This document shows, piece by piece, positions 11,666 through 22,949 of a stretch of DNA of 33,232 bases. The notes beneath the pieces are model-generated. The model searched no databases and was not told where the DNA came from. It saw nothing but the letters and a program-made list of their open reading frames with translations. This DNA is from Setaria digitata (Eukaryota; Nematoda; Chromadorea; Rhabditida; Setariidae): NCBI GenBank assembly GCA_003640385.1, contig RCAB01000607.1, forward strand, positions 1 to 33,232. Direction: 5' to 3'. A program made the translations under genes and the position numbers. Numbering within the stretch: position 1 is the stretch's first letter; the number at the start of each line of letters is the position of its first letter.

Positions 11666-12427
11666 GAATCTTTTTCACTCTTTTCTCTTTTCAACGAAAA
11701 TTCCATTAACTTCGAATATCAAAAGTTTTTATTGAAAGATTTACTTAATGTATTATTTGCTCATACATTAACTTCAATGCTGCTTTTAATTAATTGCAGA
11801 AATGCTGTTTGCATGATGCAGCAGGGCTGATAACACAGAAATACTGATAGTGATAACAGCAGTAGCTAGAAATGTAAAGGTTAGGATGTCAAGTTAACCA
11901 GATAATTCTAATCTTGAAATATTTTTCCTCGCAATCATTTCTAATTGCAAATTTATTGCTTTTTAGAATTTCAAGTTTCGTGCTAATTTCCCAGATGCAA
12001 ATTTGATTGAATTTAAAAAAAAAGAGGTGTTTTTGAAAAAATTTTCCGTTAAATAAAATAAAAAGGAATAGAATTAGATGTTAACAAATGCTAAATACTA
12101 TTAAAAAAGTTAAAATATTGCAATCAATTAATCACTGAATTAAAATATGCAATAAAATACGATAAGTTTTTGATAATAAAATATTTTGAAGTTTTTGAAG
12201 AAAATAAATCTCTTTTTTCTTTTTTAAATAATAGAACTCACAAAATGGACAAACAAATTGAACGAAAAGAAACTAGCATCATAAAGATTAAGCAAATTCA
12301 TTGTCCAATAATACTCATTAACAGAAAAGGCTTCTCAAAAAACATATCAAATTTTAGACATTTGTAATAAATTAATTAGTAATTTTAGATAAGCAGTAAA
12401 ATAAAATGGTAAAACCATTTTATAATT
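11666..12427. other. AT-rich stretch downstream of the IGFBP-domain exon
   Basis: If the minus-strand gene at 12572-12956 continues, its next exon should be here or further left. I searched the minus strand for a pyrimidine-rich acceptor followed by a frame of coding-like composition and found none that was convincing. A plus-strand frame at 12170-12367 is AT-driven and resembles no family I recognise. Confidence 0.45.
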
Positions 12428-12447
12428 TTTATTTATTTATTTATTTC
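12428..12447 (-). terminator. Overlapping AATAAA polyadenylation-signal-like words
   Basis: On the minus strand this tract reads as overlapping AATAAA words, about 125 bases downstream of the IGFBP exon's splice donor. Another AATAAA lies at 12549-12554. If the gene ends by reading through the donor, or through a very short intron, these could be its 3' end signals. AATAAA is frequent by chance in DNA this AT-rich, so support is weak. Confidence 0.25.
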
Positions 12448-12565
12448 TTTACAGAAACAGACAAACAAACAAAAAAAAGCATGCATTATTCCATTAGGAA
12501 ATTCAGAAAAGAGGTGGGAAAGATGGAGAAAAGTTTCTGTTTAAATTATTTATTTAATTTTTGAA

Positions 12566-12571
12566 ACTTAC
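12566..12571 (-). other. Splice donor GTAAGT
   Basis: The minus strand reads TGTGCTG followed by GTAAGT, a consensus eukaryotic 5' splice site in phase 1 after the last cysteine of the IGFBP domain. Coding-like composition ends sharply here and the following sequence is AT-rich. The matching acceptor was not identified. Confidence 0.75.
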
Positions 12572-12956
12572 CAGCACAAATGCCAATACCATTCTGATCC
12601 GTTTTCGTTTGACAAAAATTGGGATATCGACAGGCACCAATTGCTGGGCCACATAATTCACCAACATCATGCAAACAAACAACGCAACATTCGCATGGAT
12701 CATTGGCCAATTCGGAACAGGCCAATGTTTCCGGATTAATACAAAAACTGGGACATTTATCAGGGCATAGAGCTGATAAGCTATCAATGATGAACAAATT
12801 ATTTAGATTAGAATCTTCAGTGGTAGCATTATTAGTTAATGCAAAGACATGTTGTTTTTGTTGTTGGAATAAAAATGCACACGAATAAATGATAAGAATG
12901 AGGTGAATAATATAAATAATGAAATACTGGAATGGATAAAAGCGTATTATATTCAT
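12572..12956 (-). CDS. Secreted IGFBP N-terminal-domain protein, first coding exon (partial)
   Basis: The 385-bp exon encodes 128 residues plus one base. It starts at ATG 12954-12956, and in-frame stop codons lie just upstream. Residues 11-30 are strongly hydrophobic, consistent with a signal peptide; cleavage near residue 39 is possible. An N-glycosylation sequon (NAT) lies at 43-45. Residues 64-127 hold 12 cysteines. The segment PCECCVVCLHDVGELC (87-102) fits the known IGFBP N-terminal signature of C-x-C-C-x2-C-x7-C. In vertebrates this domain binds insulin-like growth factors. Invertebrates have secreted single-domain forms and forms joined to Kazal or Ig domains. The exon stops at a consensus donor, GTAAGT, at 12566-12571, right after the last domain cysteine. 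Reading through would add about 8 residues to a stop at 12546. Its composition is clearly less AT-rich than its surroundings. Ligand and function are unknown. Confidence 0.8.
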
Positions 12957-12960
12957 CTGA

Positions 12961-12974
12961 TGATAACGTTATCA
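12961..12974. promoter_or_regulatory. 14-bp palindrome of two inverted TGATAA sites beside the ATG
   Basis: TGATAACGTTATCA is a perfect palindrome of two converging GATA-factor-type sites. It ends 4 bases before the ATG of the IGFBP-domain gene. In nematodes TGATAA is the core bound by intestinal GATA factors such as ELT-2. On the minus strand the ATG is directly preceded by CAG, which could be a spliced-leader or cis-splice acceptor, but no good pyrimidine tract precedes it. A TATA-like tract lies about 115-135 bases upstream (13072-13092). Regulation is inferred only. Confidence 0.4.
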
Positions 12975-13125
12975 CTCAAATATCAGCATTACAGAATTGT
13001 TACAAAATTTGATCAGATTGATTGATGAAAAAAATGTCAGTGAAAATGATGAAAGTAACCGACTATCTATATTTATATATATATGTATAATTTAGAGCAG
13101 AACTATCAATTCTTGATGTTGCTTT

Positions 13126-13222
13126 AATGATGATGACGATGATGCTGATAATGATGATAATTATGATGAATGATGATGATGGTAGTGATAGTGATGATGA
13201 TTATGATTACGATGATGATAAT
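13126..13222 (+). repeat. Interrupted GAT trinucleotide repeat
   Basis: GAT/GATGAT units with GAC, GCT, AAT and GGT interruptions fill this tract, about 170 bp upstream of the IGFBP-domain ATG. On the plus strand the tract gives a Met/Asp-rich frame (13127-13417) that continues into a CA repeat and a T-rich stretch. It is therefore treated as a simple repeat and not as a gene. Confidence 0.85.
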
Positions 13223-13240
13223 TGTCGTTTAAATTCCTTT

Positions 13241-13296
13241 CACATACAGACACATACGTACACTCATACACACACACACACATACACACACATGTA
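13241..13296 (+). repeat. CA-rich microsatellite
   Basis: Interrupted CA repeat with CATA, CAGA and GTAC variants, including several uninterrupted CA pairs at about 13268-13282. Confidence 0.85.
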
Positions 13297-13498
13297 CAAA
13301 ATACTTAGTAATAAAAAATATTTGCCAATGAATCATTATTTTTTTTTTTTAACTAATTTTCTAAAATTTATTCACATCAGAAACACTTTTCGTTCTTTTT
13401 TTTTTCTCGTAGGATGATGATGGAAAAATGAATAAGATGAGATGAGAGCAAAAAAAAACATTTTTTTTTTTAATTGAAATTTTCTTTGAATTGAAATC

Positions 13499-13545
13499 TA
13501 TATATATATATATAAAAACATTAAAAATATATATATATATATTTC
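13499..13545. repeat. Two TA tracts forming an inverted repeat
   Basis: Two TATATATATATA tracts flank AAAACATTAAAA. They can pair with each other because TA tracts are self-complementary. Confidence 0.8.
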
Positions 13546-13924
13546 TTTTCCACTTTGTGAGATAAAATTATTAATATCTCATAAGCAATTTTTAATTTTT
13601 TTTTTCGTCAAAAGTTTTGAATTTTTTCTTTTAAATGAATAAATTTCATAGTTTAAATGTTTACTCTTCCTGATTTTTTGTTTTTTTGACCTCTTTTGCT
13701 AATTTTGTTAATTTTACGTCTCTTTCAATCTCCTATTTTTTTTTCCGCTTTAAATTTATCAAATAAAAGTTTGCAACAATTTTTTGCCTTTTTCTTCATT
13801 CCTTCACATCCCGAAAACAGTCATTTGATAAATTTTTCACCTCTTTCTAAATGCTTTCCGATTTTAATCAATTCACTTTTTTTTTTTTTTTTTTACAAAT
13901 GATGAAACAGCCGCGTGCCTCAGA

Positions 13925-13955
13925 AATTTCCTCTCTCTTTCTCTCTCTCTTTTCT
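13925..13955 (+). repeat. CT-rich microsatellite
   Basis: Interrupted CT repeat ending in TTTTCTCCC. It is pyrimidine-only for about 30 bases. Confidence 0.8.
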
Positions 13956-13973
13956 CCCTTTAATGCTAATCTT

Positions 13974-14030
13974 GCTAATAATGATAGTAACGATAATGAT
14001 AGTGATAAATGTTGATGATAATGGTCATAA
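13974..14030 (+). repeat. Degenerate ATGATA/GTGATA repeat
   Basis: Repeating words AATGATAGTAACGATAATGA and GTGATAAATG occur here. They resemble the GAT tract at 13126-13222 and the TGATAATGATA cores at 11340-11665, read in the same or opposite sense. Confidence 0.55.
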
Positions 14031-14944
14031 CAATATTAGCCAAGGATACTCCTTAACAATTTATGAAATTAATTTTTCATTTACAGGAAAAAATAAATCC
14101 GCACTAATTAATTAAAATTAAAAATTCCCACCTAAATGTTGCAAAACTTTGCGACAAATTAATTCATTGAAAAATGAAAAAAAAAAGCTTTTCTAAACTA
14201 ATATTTGCAAATGCTATTCATATAATTTATTTTTAACTTATCAAAAAAGAAAAAAAAAACGAAAATTTTTCAATCCTCACAAAAAGAAAAGAGAAACTTC
14301 CAAAACTTTAATTTTTTTTTCGTTTTTTTAAAATTAATGATAGGCATATTTGAAAATATCGCTTTACTTTTTTTTTTTTTTTTTTTTTTCTCTTTTCTCA
14401 AAGTAAGTTTTTAGGCTTGCAGAACTTTCCAAATTCCTTCAAATCCCCACAGCAAATGATCTTTCCATCTGTAATTTTTTTGAATACAAAGAGAAAACAA
14501 AAAAAAAAAAAAAAAAAGGTCAAAAAAAAATGGCCCAAATTTTTTTTCTTTCTTTTTTTCAAAGAAAATTTAGCATTAGCAAAAAGGAAATCGCTTTTTC
14601 TTTGGTGTGTTGGATAAATAATGCGAAAATGTTGATGGAAAAAGAGAAAGAAATAATAATAATAAAAATAAGAAACGAAAGATTCCCTTTGGTCTTTTTT
14701 TTGTTGAATTTTTTTCGTTTATTTTTTTTTTAAATTTTGTTTTTTTGTTTTTTTTTTTTTAAAGTATTATTATCAATAGTTAAAGAAAAATAAATGAATA
14801 AGCAAGTAAGTGTGAGTTTTTCGGGAGGATAAAAAAAAAAAACGAAAAAGTATCGGGAAAAAGTTTATTGTTGTTTTTTCCTTTATTTTTTTACTTAAAT
14901 TTCAAGGACAAATAAGCGATGCGAAAATTATTTGGAGCTATAAA

Positions 14945-14975
<31 letters not shown>

Positions 14976-16382
14976 GAATATATATGTATATAACGATAAT
15001 GTTAATAAAGTATGATAAAATATATCAAATTTTATAAATTTCTCTTTTTCTTAGCAAAAAATTTCAAAACAAAAAAAGAAAAAAATAATAATAAAGAAAC
15101 GAAATGAGGGAAGAAAACGAGAAATGAGTGGTAAAAAATTAAATTAGATTAATTAATTAGCAATTAAAGAAAGAAAATTTGTTAAAAATAAACATTGAAA
15201 TGATTATTGCAAATGCTCTCTTTTTCATTTTGCTTACTAACCAATTAGTGTGCTTTTTTAATTTATCTCCTTTGTTAGATATTTATTAATTTTTTTTTAA
15301 AATTAATATGACTATGTTTATTTTTATTTATTCTTGAAAGAAGAATTGTGAAAATGGCAAAAAGAAAACAGCAAGTGGGATGGATGAGAAAAAAAATAGT
15401 AATTCAATTATTTAATTAAGATATTTTCTTTTTAAGTAAAATTTGAAGACAAGAATAGTGCGAGGAAAAGATTACTTGCATAATATTTGGTATTAATTTA
15501 AGAATTGCATTCTCCTATTCAAAATGATTGATATTTTCAAATATTTCAGCTATGTATCATAATATGAAATGGAGAAATGTTATAGACAAATAAATGAATA
15601 GATTATTCATTTCCTTTTTTATTTTTATTTATTCTTTTTTTTCTTGATTTACCACCAAAAAGTTTATGTTTATGAAATCCAAGCATGGAAAAAGAAAACA
15701 AAAAACAAGAAAAAAGGAAGAAAAATTAAATTGATCCCAAATTTTCTCTAGATTTATGCATAAATTTATATTATTTTCATTATCAGAGCATTTATTCTAC
15801 AGACAATGTTAAAGGATAGCAAAATCGATTGGTCAGTTATTTGCTCAGTTCAATTTATAAATTTCAAAAAAAGAAAAAAGAAAAAGAGAAAAGAAGACGA
15901 AACGAAATAAATGAACATTTCAATGTTTGATTTCATATTATTTCAAATTCCACTGGAATCCCATCTCGATGCCATTTTCTGTCATCCCTAAGTTATCGAA
16001 TTCTCTCAGAAAAATATTCTAGAAAAAAAAAAAAAAAAAAAAAAAGAAAAAATGAAGAGGAATTATGGAAAATATTGAATATATGATAAATTTCATGTTT
16101 TATCCCATGAAACAACTTCAGATATGGCTAAAGTACAAGTGATTTTAACTTTGTCAAAAAATAAATAAAAAAGAATGCAAAGAAAGTTTCATTTTTTATA
16201 TTTTGAAAAAGACGAAAATTTTGCCTTTCTTTTTTTTTTAGGCTTTGCTCGAGTAACAAATTTTGTTCCATTTATATACTAATAGCATAAAAATTTTTTA
16301 TTTACTTAGGCAGTGAATGAAAATAATGATTTCAGCAAATAAATTAGGATTGTGACTAGTGATTTTATTGCTTGCACTAAAA
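14031..16382. other. Gene-free stretch with dense A/T homopolymers
   Basis: No gene is supported. T and A runs of over 20 bases occur at 14368-14389 and 16023-16045. Frames at 14417-14617 and 14530-14733 overlap each other and are Lys/Phe-rich products of homopolymers. Confidence 0.6.
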
Positions 16383-16515
16383 TTCACTTACGTGAATTAC
16401 ACGTAAGTGAAACATTTTACTGTGTATGATAAGAATATTTCGAAATGTTATTACGTAGTTCATGATTTTGCAGGCATTAATATATATATATAACGTATAA
16501 CGTGAGCGTAAACGT
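16383..16515. promoter_or_regulatory. ACGT-core cluster with a 12-bp-arm palindrome
   Basis: TTCACTTACGTG (16383-16394) and its exact reverse complement (16400-16411) flank AATTA. ACGT cores occur at 16390, 16401, 16453, 16493, 16500 and 16512, six within 126 bases, and GCGTA words continue to about 16570. TTACGTG/CACGTAA resemble half-sites for bZIP or bHLH-PAS factors. Such density is notable in DNA with so little G and C. A binding role is inference. A remnant of a repeat is an alternative. Confidence 0.4.
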
Positions 16516-19395
16516 GGTAATTTTACTTACGCATAAATTAAAATTTAATAAATAGAACTTAAGCAGCGTAGCGTTATTATATATGTCAAAATTTAATAAT
16601 TGTTACATTTATGAATCAGTAGCAAATAATTAATGATTAGTGTGATCTTTGCTTTCTTTTGAACTGATAACATATGCGATAAAATATCATTCCAAGTATT
16701 CGTTTATTTCATAAATTTATTGATTATTAGTTAAATATTTAGAAATTATTGATATTATTGTGCAAATGAAATTACGTAATAGAACTGACAAAAAAAAAAA
16801 AGAATTATTATCATTTTACAACGGTTATTTATAAGAATTTCTTTTATCAATGAAAATTATCAAGGATGATTGCTGAATGTTGATAATAATTATTCGTGTT
16901 CAACTGGATAGGAAAAATTTAAAATTTTTCAAAAATCAAATTAAAAACCGAAGGAAAACATTTGCGTCTCTTTAAAATATAGCATCTATCAGAAAATGTT
17001 TGAAAAAAAAAAAAAAATTGCTTAAATTTTGGTTGTTTGATAAATGCGAAAGACTGTTAATTGAAGTGATAATTGAACGATTAAATTAAATTAAAATAGG
17101 CTATAATTATCACTTAAAGTGATAACAGAGAGTTGTGCTACGACGAAAAGCAAAAGAAAAATGCTGATAAAATGATTGATTCTAAAAGCAAGATTAATAG
17201 GATCTGACCGATCACAGAGGATGGAAAAATTCAATTAAATCATTGTGCTCCGACATCGTTTATAATCATAACAAGCATGATAAAAATGATAAATGTTATC
17301 AGTAATTTTTCCGATCTTTTTAGTCTTTAAGGATTTTACTTAAGTTACAAGGATCGAAAAAATGCAGCAAAGATTAATTCATTAAAACAACAATAAAATT
17401 CGTTGCATAAGTAATTGATGACATTTCACATTTTTTCTTGTTTCTTCAAATTTAAAAATTCAAAAAAAAAAAGTCGAAACAAAGAATTTAAAAAACAAAA
17501 AAAAAATCTCCTCTTTTCATTGTCTCTTTTTTTTCTCTCTTTTCGAGCATCAAATCATTTTTGTTTTCTTTAATTTTTTTCTTCATTTTTAATGTAACAT
17601 TATTGAATTACCGATAAGAAATAGAAAAAAAAGAAGGAGAAAAGCATGAAAAAAAATTTTTTAAAAAAAAAAAAGAAAAAAAAAGCAAACCATTTACAAA
17701 ATGCATGAAATTATTTAGCATGCAAATGATTCATTGTGGGAAAAAAATTTTAAAAATTTTCTAAGCAATTTAAACCAAATGCATAGCAAAAATCAAAAAA
17801 AAAAAGAATGGATAAACAAAGAACGCATGTCATTTATTTTCTTTGATTAAATAAGTTAATTTCAATAGAATTTTCTTTCTTTTTTGTATTAAAACTATTA
17901 TTATGAAAAAAAAAAAAAAATGAGTGATTAAAAAATTAGTAAAATCTTGTCTTTTTTTGTTTCCTAAATTAAACTAATTAATGAAATAAGAATTTTTAAA
18001 AATTGCACAATTTAATAATAGCTCGCGCTTTTTTTTTCTTTGTTAAATACAATTAAAAAAAAAATTTAAAAGCATTTTTCATTGACTGACTTGCGTTTTC
18101 TCCATTGCTCATTTCGTAATTAATTAGTAGAGGGTGCTATATTAATGAAATTAAAAAAAAATTGAATTAAAATAATTACTGAGTATTTTGCCGTATTATT
18201 TCAAGAATCTTATTGAGAAAAAACCAAAAAAAAAAGCACATTTATTAATTATTTTCCCACTGCTGCGAAAATTCATTCGACTTTGCATAATTATCATTAA
18301 TTAATTAACGCCTTTTCAATTAATCAATTTGAGAATTAAATTTTTATTTTGCAGCTTGAAAATTATCAGAAAGTAGTATTAATTGGTGTTAAACATAATT
18401 GCTATCTTAAAAGTGCTTGCAACTTCTCCACAATTTAAACTTATCTCACTGATATTATCAGATGGTGATAAAAACTTTTCATTTGTCTATTCATTCAAAA
18501 TTCTTTCCAAATATAATCTTTCAATAAAGAATTTAATTTATTTTTGTGCTTTTTATTCTTTATTTTTTTTCAGGATTTTATCAGAAAGAACCATCATCCC
18601 ATATTTAATCTAATTGTAACTAGTTTATTGCTTTTTAAGGTGAAAAATTCATTCAGCTGCCTGAATTTGCTTAAAAGATTTGAAACAGACGAAGACAAAA
18701 TTGGAACAAAAAAAAAAAAAAAAAAAAAAGTGAATTATCACCTTAGCTAAATATTAATTGTGAAAGAATCTTTGTTCCAATTCCACTTTCTGCACTAATC
18801 TTATCATCAAATAATGAATAATATTTTTTTTTTTTTTTTTTTTTTTAAAGGCCAAAAAAAAAGAAATAAAAATTAAAAATTTCAGAAAAGATTTCTTAAA
18901 ACATTAAAATCAATCAATATTGCTATCTCTTAGCATTACAACATCTAAATTTTGCACCTTACCTAACAATTATAATAAATATTAAATGTATTTGTATTGT
19001 TTGTATTCTTATGTACTTTTTGTCAGTAAGTTATTTCGTTTTTTTTTCTTTTTTTTTTTTGCTTTTTCTTTTCTGAAATAATAATATTGAAAAAGAAAAA
19101 GAAAAACTTTAAAGTGTACGAAAAAAAAAAATTAAAATGCTTTCAGAACAAATTACAAAACTTTGATGACGTTGTGTTCTAATTTGTTTTCACAGATGAA
19201 ACATATAGCAAATAATCTCATCGAAAAATTTCATTTGAATTTTTCCTTTTCCTATTTTTTTTTTTTTTTTTTCTTCACTAAAATCAATTGTAAAAATATA
19301 TATTGACTTTATGGCGTCATTCAGGCGCCTAAGACTGAAATGAAGAAAAAGAAGAACTTTTGTCTCAATCATCAATCCAATTTGAACTTTTCCTT

Positions 19396-19430
<35 letters not shown>

Positions 19431-19436
19431 GTATAA
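16516..19436. other. Gene-free AT-rich stretch
   Basis: No gene is supported. A palindrome lies at 17107-17125. Long A/T runs occur at 18708-18729, 18824-18846 and 19398-19426, and the dispersed TAGCAATATTGA motif appears inverted at 18908-18930. Frames at 18383-18613, 18544-18750 and 19190-19375 are low-complexity. Confidence 0.6.
17107..17125. repeat. Palindrome of two inverted AGTGATAA sites
   Basis: TTATCACT and AGTGATAA are exact reverse complements around TAA. Another AGTGATAA lies about 40 bp upstream, near 17067. It resembles the paired GATA-type palindrome at 12961-12974 but is not near a recognised gene. Confidence 0.6.
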
Positions 19437-19520
19437 ATTGAGGAAGAGTGAGGTAATGTGAAGCAAAAGTAAAATGAGGTTGAGTTAAGATAAGTTAAAT
19501 AAGGTGGGGTTAGAAAGGAA
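19437..19520 (+). repeat. G-rich degenerate repeat tract (GAGGT/AAGGTGGGGTTAG)
   Basis: The plus strand carries many G and almost no C. Words of roughly 10 bases such as AGTGAGGTAA, AATGAGGTTGAG and AAGGTGGGGTTAG are repeated loosely. The tract follows directly after a 29-base T run. It may be a diverged minisatellite. No function can be assigned. Confidence 0.5.
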
Positions 19521-22500
19521 GCATAAATTTTTTTTGCATCATTCTAGTACTAATTAAGGAGAGAAAAAAATGATAAAAAGCTAAATTAAAATTCAAAAAT
19601 TCGAATTTTCGAATTTCGCTAAATATTTTAATTGAAAGACAAAAAAAAGATATAATGTAGAAATTTGTTTCAATTACCGGTAATTAATATTAACAAGAAT
19701 AGTTTTCAAATATATATATATTTTATATAATTGCACTGGCCGGTATTAATCGAGTCACTTGATTGATTCGAAATTTAAATTTTTTATTTAAAAATCAGAA
19801 AAAAAAAACCTTCAAAATTCCTCAGTGCTTATTCAGTTTTCCTTGTCTTTTTTTTTTTTTTTTTTGCTTCAGTGATCGTTGCTTTGTTAAATATATCAAA
19901 TTTCTACTACTGTTTGAGATAATTCATCAAACTTACACTAGCAAACTTCGTTTTGACGATTTTTTGCACTTTTTTTTTTCTTTGTAACAATACAGCATAA
20001 ATTTCAAATATCAAAAAAACCGATGGATTATATTTCTTTTTCTAGCCGAATTTTTTGGAACCAATAAGAAAAAAAAAATCAAAAGATTGCTGAAAATTAT
20101 GATATTGGATTGGATTTCAAAAAAGAACAAAAAAAAAAAAAACTTTTGAGAGAAATATGAAATGAAAAAAATCAAAATTTAAAACTGGCAATAAAACAAT
20201 TGATTAAAGTTAAATATATGGGTTGAGTTATGTATGACACAAAAATTACATTATTTTAAAATTATAAACAATGGAAATTTGCCCGAAATTAATTGCTTCA
20301 CAGCAAATTTGAGAAATTATCATAAACTGCTCTCAAATTAATCGGAACTCAAATTCATCAAAAATGGAAAATATGAAGTAATTGAAAAACTCCTTAAAAC
20401 GAAAAATGGAAAAAGGAAAGAAAATAGAAAAAAGGAGATATTAATTTAATGATTTATCTTTTTTTATTTTTTATTTCTTATTTATTTCGTTCTATTTTCT
20501 TTTTTTTTTTTACTTTCATTTTTTCGGTAAAAAAAAAAAGTTTGCTTAAAAAATTTTAAAGAAAAAGCAACTGCTTTTATTTTTTAAGTTTCTTTTTAAT
20601 TTAAGCGTTAAAAAAAAAAAAAAAAACGCCGGAAGTTTAATGAAATTCATCATCATTTAATCAATTCAACTGACAAAATGTTCCGTTTTCTCTCATTTAA
20701 CAATTTATATTATTTGTTGCTCTAATGATTTAATAGCTGGAAAATGATGATTATGATTATGTTTTAATTGTAAAATTTAAATTTTCAATTGAAAAGCGGA
20801 AATTAAATGTTGCGATGTTAAAATGGATGAATTTAAAAAAAAAAAAAAGAGAAGTGATACATCGAAAAATTCTTTTCCATCCATTCTAATTCCTTTTTTT
20901 TTTGCAAATAAATGAAATTTAGATTTAAAAAAAAGTACGAAATACATCAAAAATTGGGCAAAAAAAGATGAGGTTGAAGTTGAAAAAATTAAAATTAAAC
21001 TTAATTTTTCACATTTTTTATTTCTCTTCCGCATTAAATGATAAAAAAAAATTTAAACTTTAGATTTCTTCACAAAGTAATTTCTACTTTGTTGAGGGAA
21101 AACAGATGAATATGGAAGGACGAAAAATTTTAATTTTGGTACAAAAATTTTATTTTCTTTTTTCATTTTTTCCTAAATTTTTTTTAGCAGCAAGAAATTT
21201 GATAATTTTATTTGCAAATTAATTCAGCTAAACTTTTTCAACAAAATCTTTCTTCTCCCTTCCTCTCTCCTTCGGTTTCTTTTTCTTCTCCTACTTTTAA
21301 TGCTAAAATTCACTAAAAAGAATTTTCAAAATCATAAAATTGATTAAGTGAATTTAAATGTCTGAATAAATCAGTTATCAATCTCGAAAATGTCAGGGAT
21401 TGATAAGAAGATTAATAAGAAATAGAAAGAGAGGATTTTTTTTTTCTTCTAAATTGAACGTAATGATCCTTGATAAACTTATAAAACATGATTACAGTTT
21501 TTCAATTCCTTATCTTCTTTTTTTCTGCTCTGTAATATGAAATAATTTAAGAATATTAGCAAATTAATTCGATATTTGTCTGATAGAAATAATCGAATGA
21601 AAAATAATTGAGAATTAAAAAATTCACGCCATTAAGAGTTTGCAGTAATTAAAAATGCAAGCATAATAGCAACAAATTTTTGCAAAAAAAAAAAAGTGCT
21701 AGTCTAATAACTTAAAAAATTGATGTAATGAAATTCGGAAAAATTTTGACTGAAGAACAAAAAAAAATTTTTCCAAACAATCAAATTAAATTTGATAACG
21801 AAATATTATTTCTTTTAGGTGCCGTAAAAAATGTGGAAGCAAAAATAAAATAAAATTTTAATATTAAAAACTTTAAAGGAATGATGAAATTTTCCAAAAA
21901 AATTTGTTTTCAAATTGGTTCATCCAATATAATTTTGCTAATTTTAATATATAATTGTATCTATAAAAAATGAAAATTCACAAATCATTTAATCATTTAC
22001 TTGTATTTTGACTTGAAATAAAATTCAAAAACATATAGCAATTGTAGAGAAATAAGAAATCACGCGTTATGGAAATGAGAATTTAAATGGAATCGAATAC
22101 AAAAATTATTAATGTGAATGAGTGTGAAATAAAATAAAATACATATTTGGATCACGATGTGTACTAACAAATAATTTTATAATTGAAGATGCAGAAATAA
22201 ATAAATTTATAATTTCTGTCCAAATGAGACTTTAAAATCAAGCAACAATCAGGTAGGATGAAAATATGCATTAAGGAAATGGAAATGAAATTGAATTCAA
22301 AATGTCCAAATGAACAAATGTTAAAAGTTAATTAAAAATAAAATTTTAAGATTTATACAGATCAGAAATTTCAGAACTTTAACAGTTTAAAAAAAAGAAA
22401 AAAAAAACTAGTAGTAATTGTAGAAAATTACAAAAATCAAAATTTAATTTAAGGAAAAAGAAATAAAAAATAATACGAATAAGTGCAAATGAAGTCTTTG

Positions 22501-22949
22501 TGTAGATTTTATTATACTTTGTAAAAATAATCAATTCGTTACTTAATTTCAAATTTGATTTCTTGCAAATTATTCTCCGACATATTTATTCATTTTGAAA
22601 TGAAACACATTCATTTCTTTTTTGGTCATTAAAGTGCAAAAAAATAATTTTTGAAACGTTTTGATTTTCATTGATTTCAGCGAATGATTGAATGAACAAA
22701 CGGGGAAGGGGGAAGAAAAAAGGTTACTGAAATTAATTTTAATTTTCTGAGCTAACAAATTAATTAACCAGACAGAAATGATTCACCAAAGATCTAAATC
22801 GATTGAAAATGCTACTGAAAATTGAAAAAAAAATCAATTCTATGCAAACTTTTTCTTTTCTTTAAGCCGAAAAAAAATGCAAAGTTCTCTCTGTAAATAG
22901 TTTAAATTTTGGAAAGTGAAATTTTTTAAAGAGTTTGAAGGGGAAACTT
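19521..22949. other. Gene-free AT-rich stretch
   Basis: No gene is supported. AATTACCGGTAATT (19672-19685) is a 14-bp perfect palindrome. TATA tracts lie near 19712. The segment around 22065-22097 loosely resembles the minisatellite unit at 1-117, sharing AAATGAGAAT and TAAATGG. Frames at 19763-19987, 20777-21034 and 22570-22758 are Phe/Lys-rich and not family-like. Confidence 0.55.

Noticed and set aside
11484..11735. 83-codon Ile/Ser-rich frame
   Set aside because: It is a by-product of the degenerate TATCATTATCA array.
12435..12536. Possible second exon of the IGFBP gene after a 35-base intron (acceptor AAACAG at 12537)
   Set aside because: The intron would be unusually short, the acceptor lacks a pyrimidine tract, and the resulting Phe/His-rich tail resembles translated T-rich DNA. 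It cannot be excluded without transcripts.
12619..12888. 89-codon plus-strand frame opposite the IGFBP-domain exon
   Set aside because: It is the antisense shadow of the cysteine-rich frame and shows no family features.
13127..13417. 96-codon frame rich in Met, Asp, His and Thr
   Set aside because: It is the translation of adjoining GAT and CA simple repeats followed by a T-rich stretch.
16230..16312. TTAGGC words as possible telomeric repeat
   Set aside because: They are single isolated copies, not tandem arrays.
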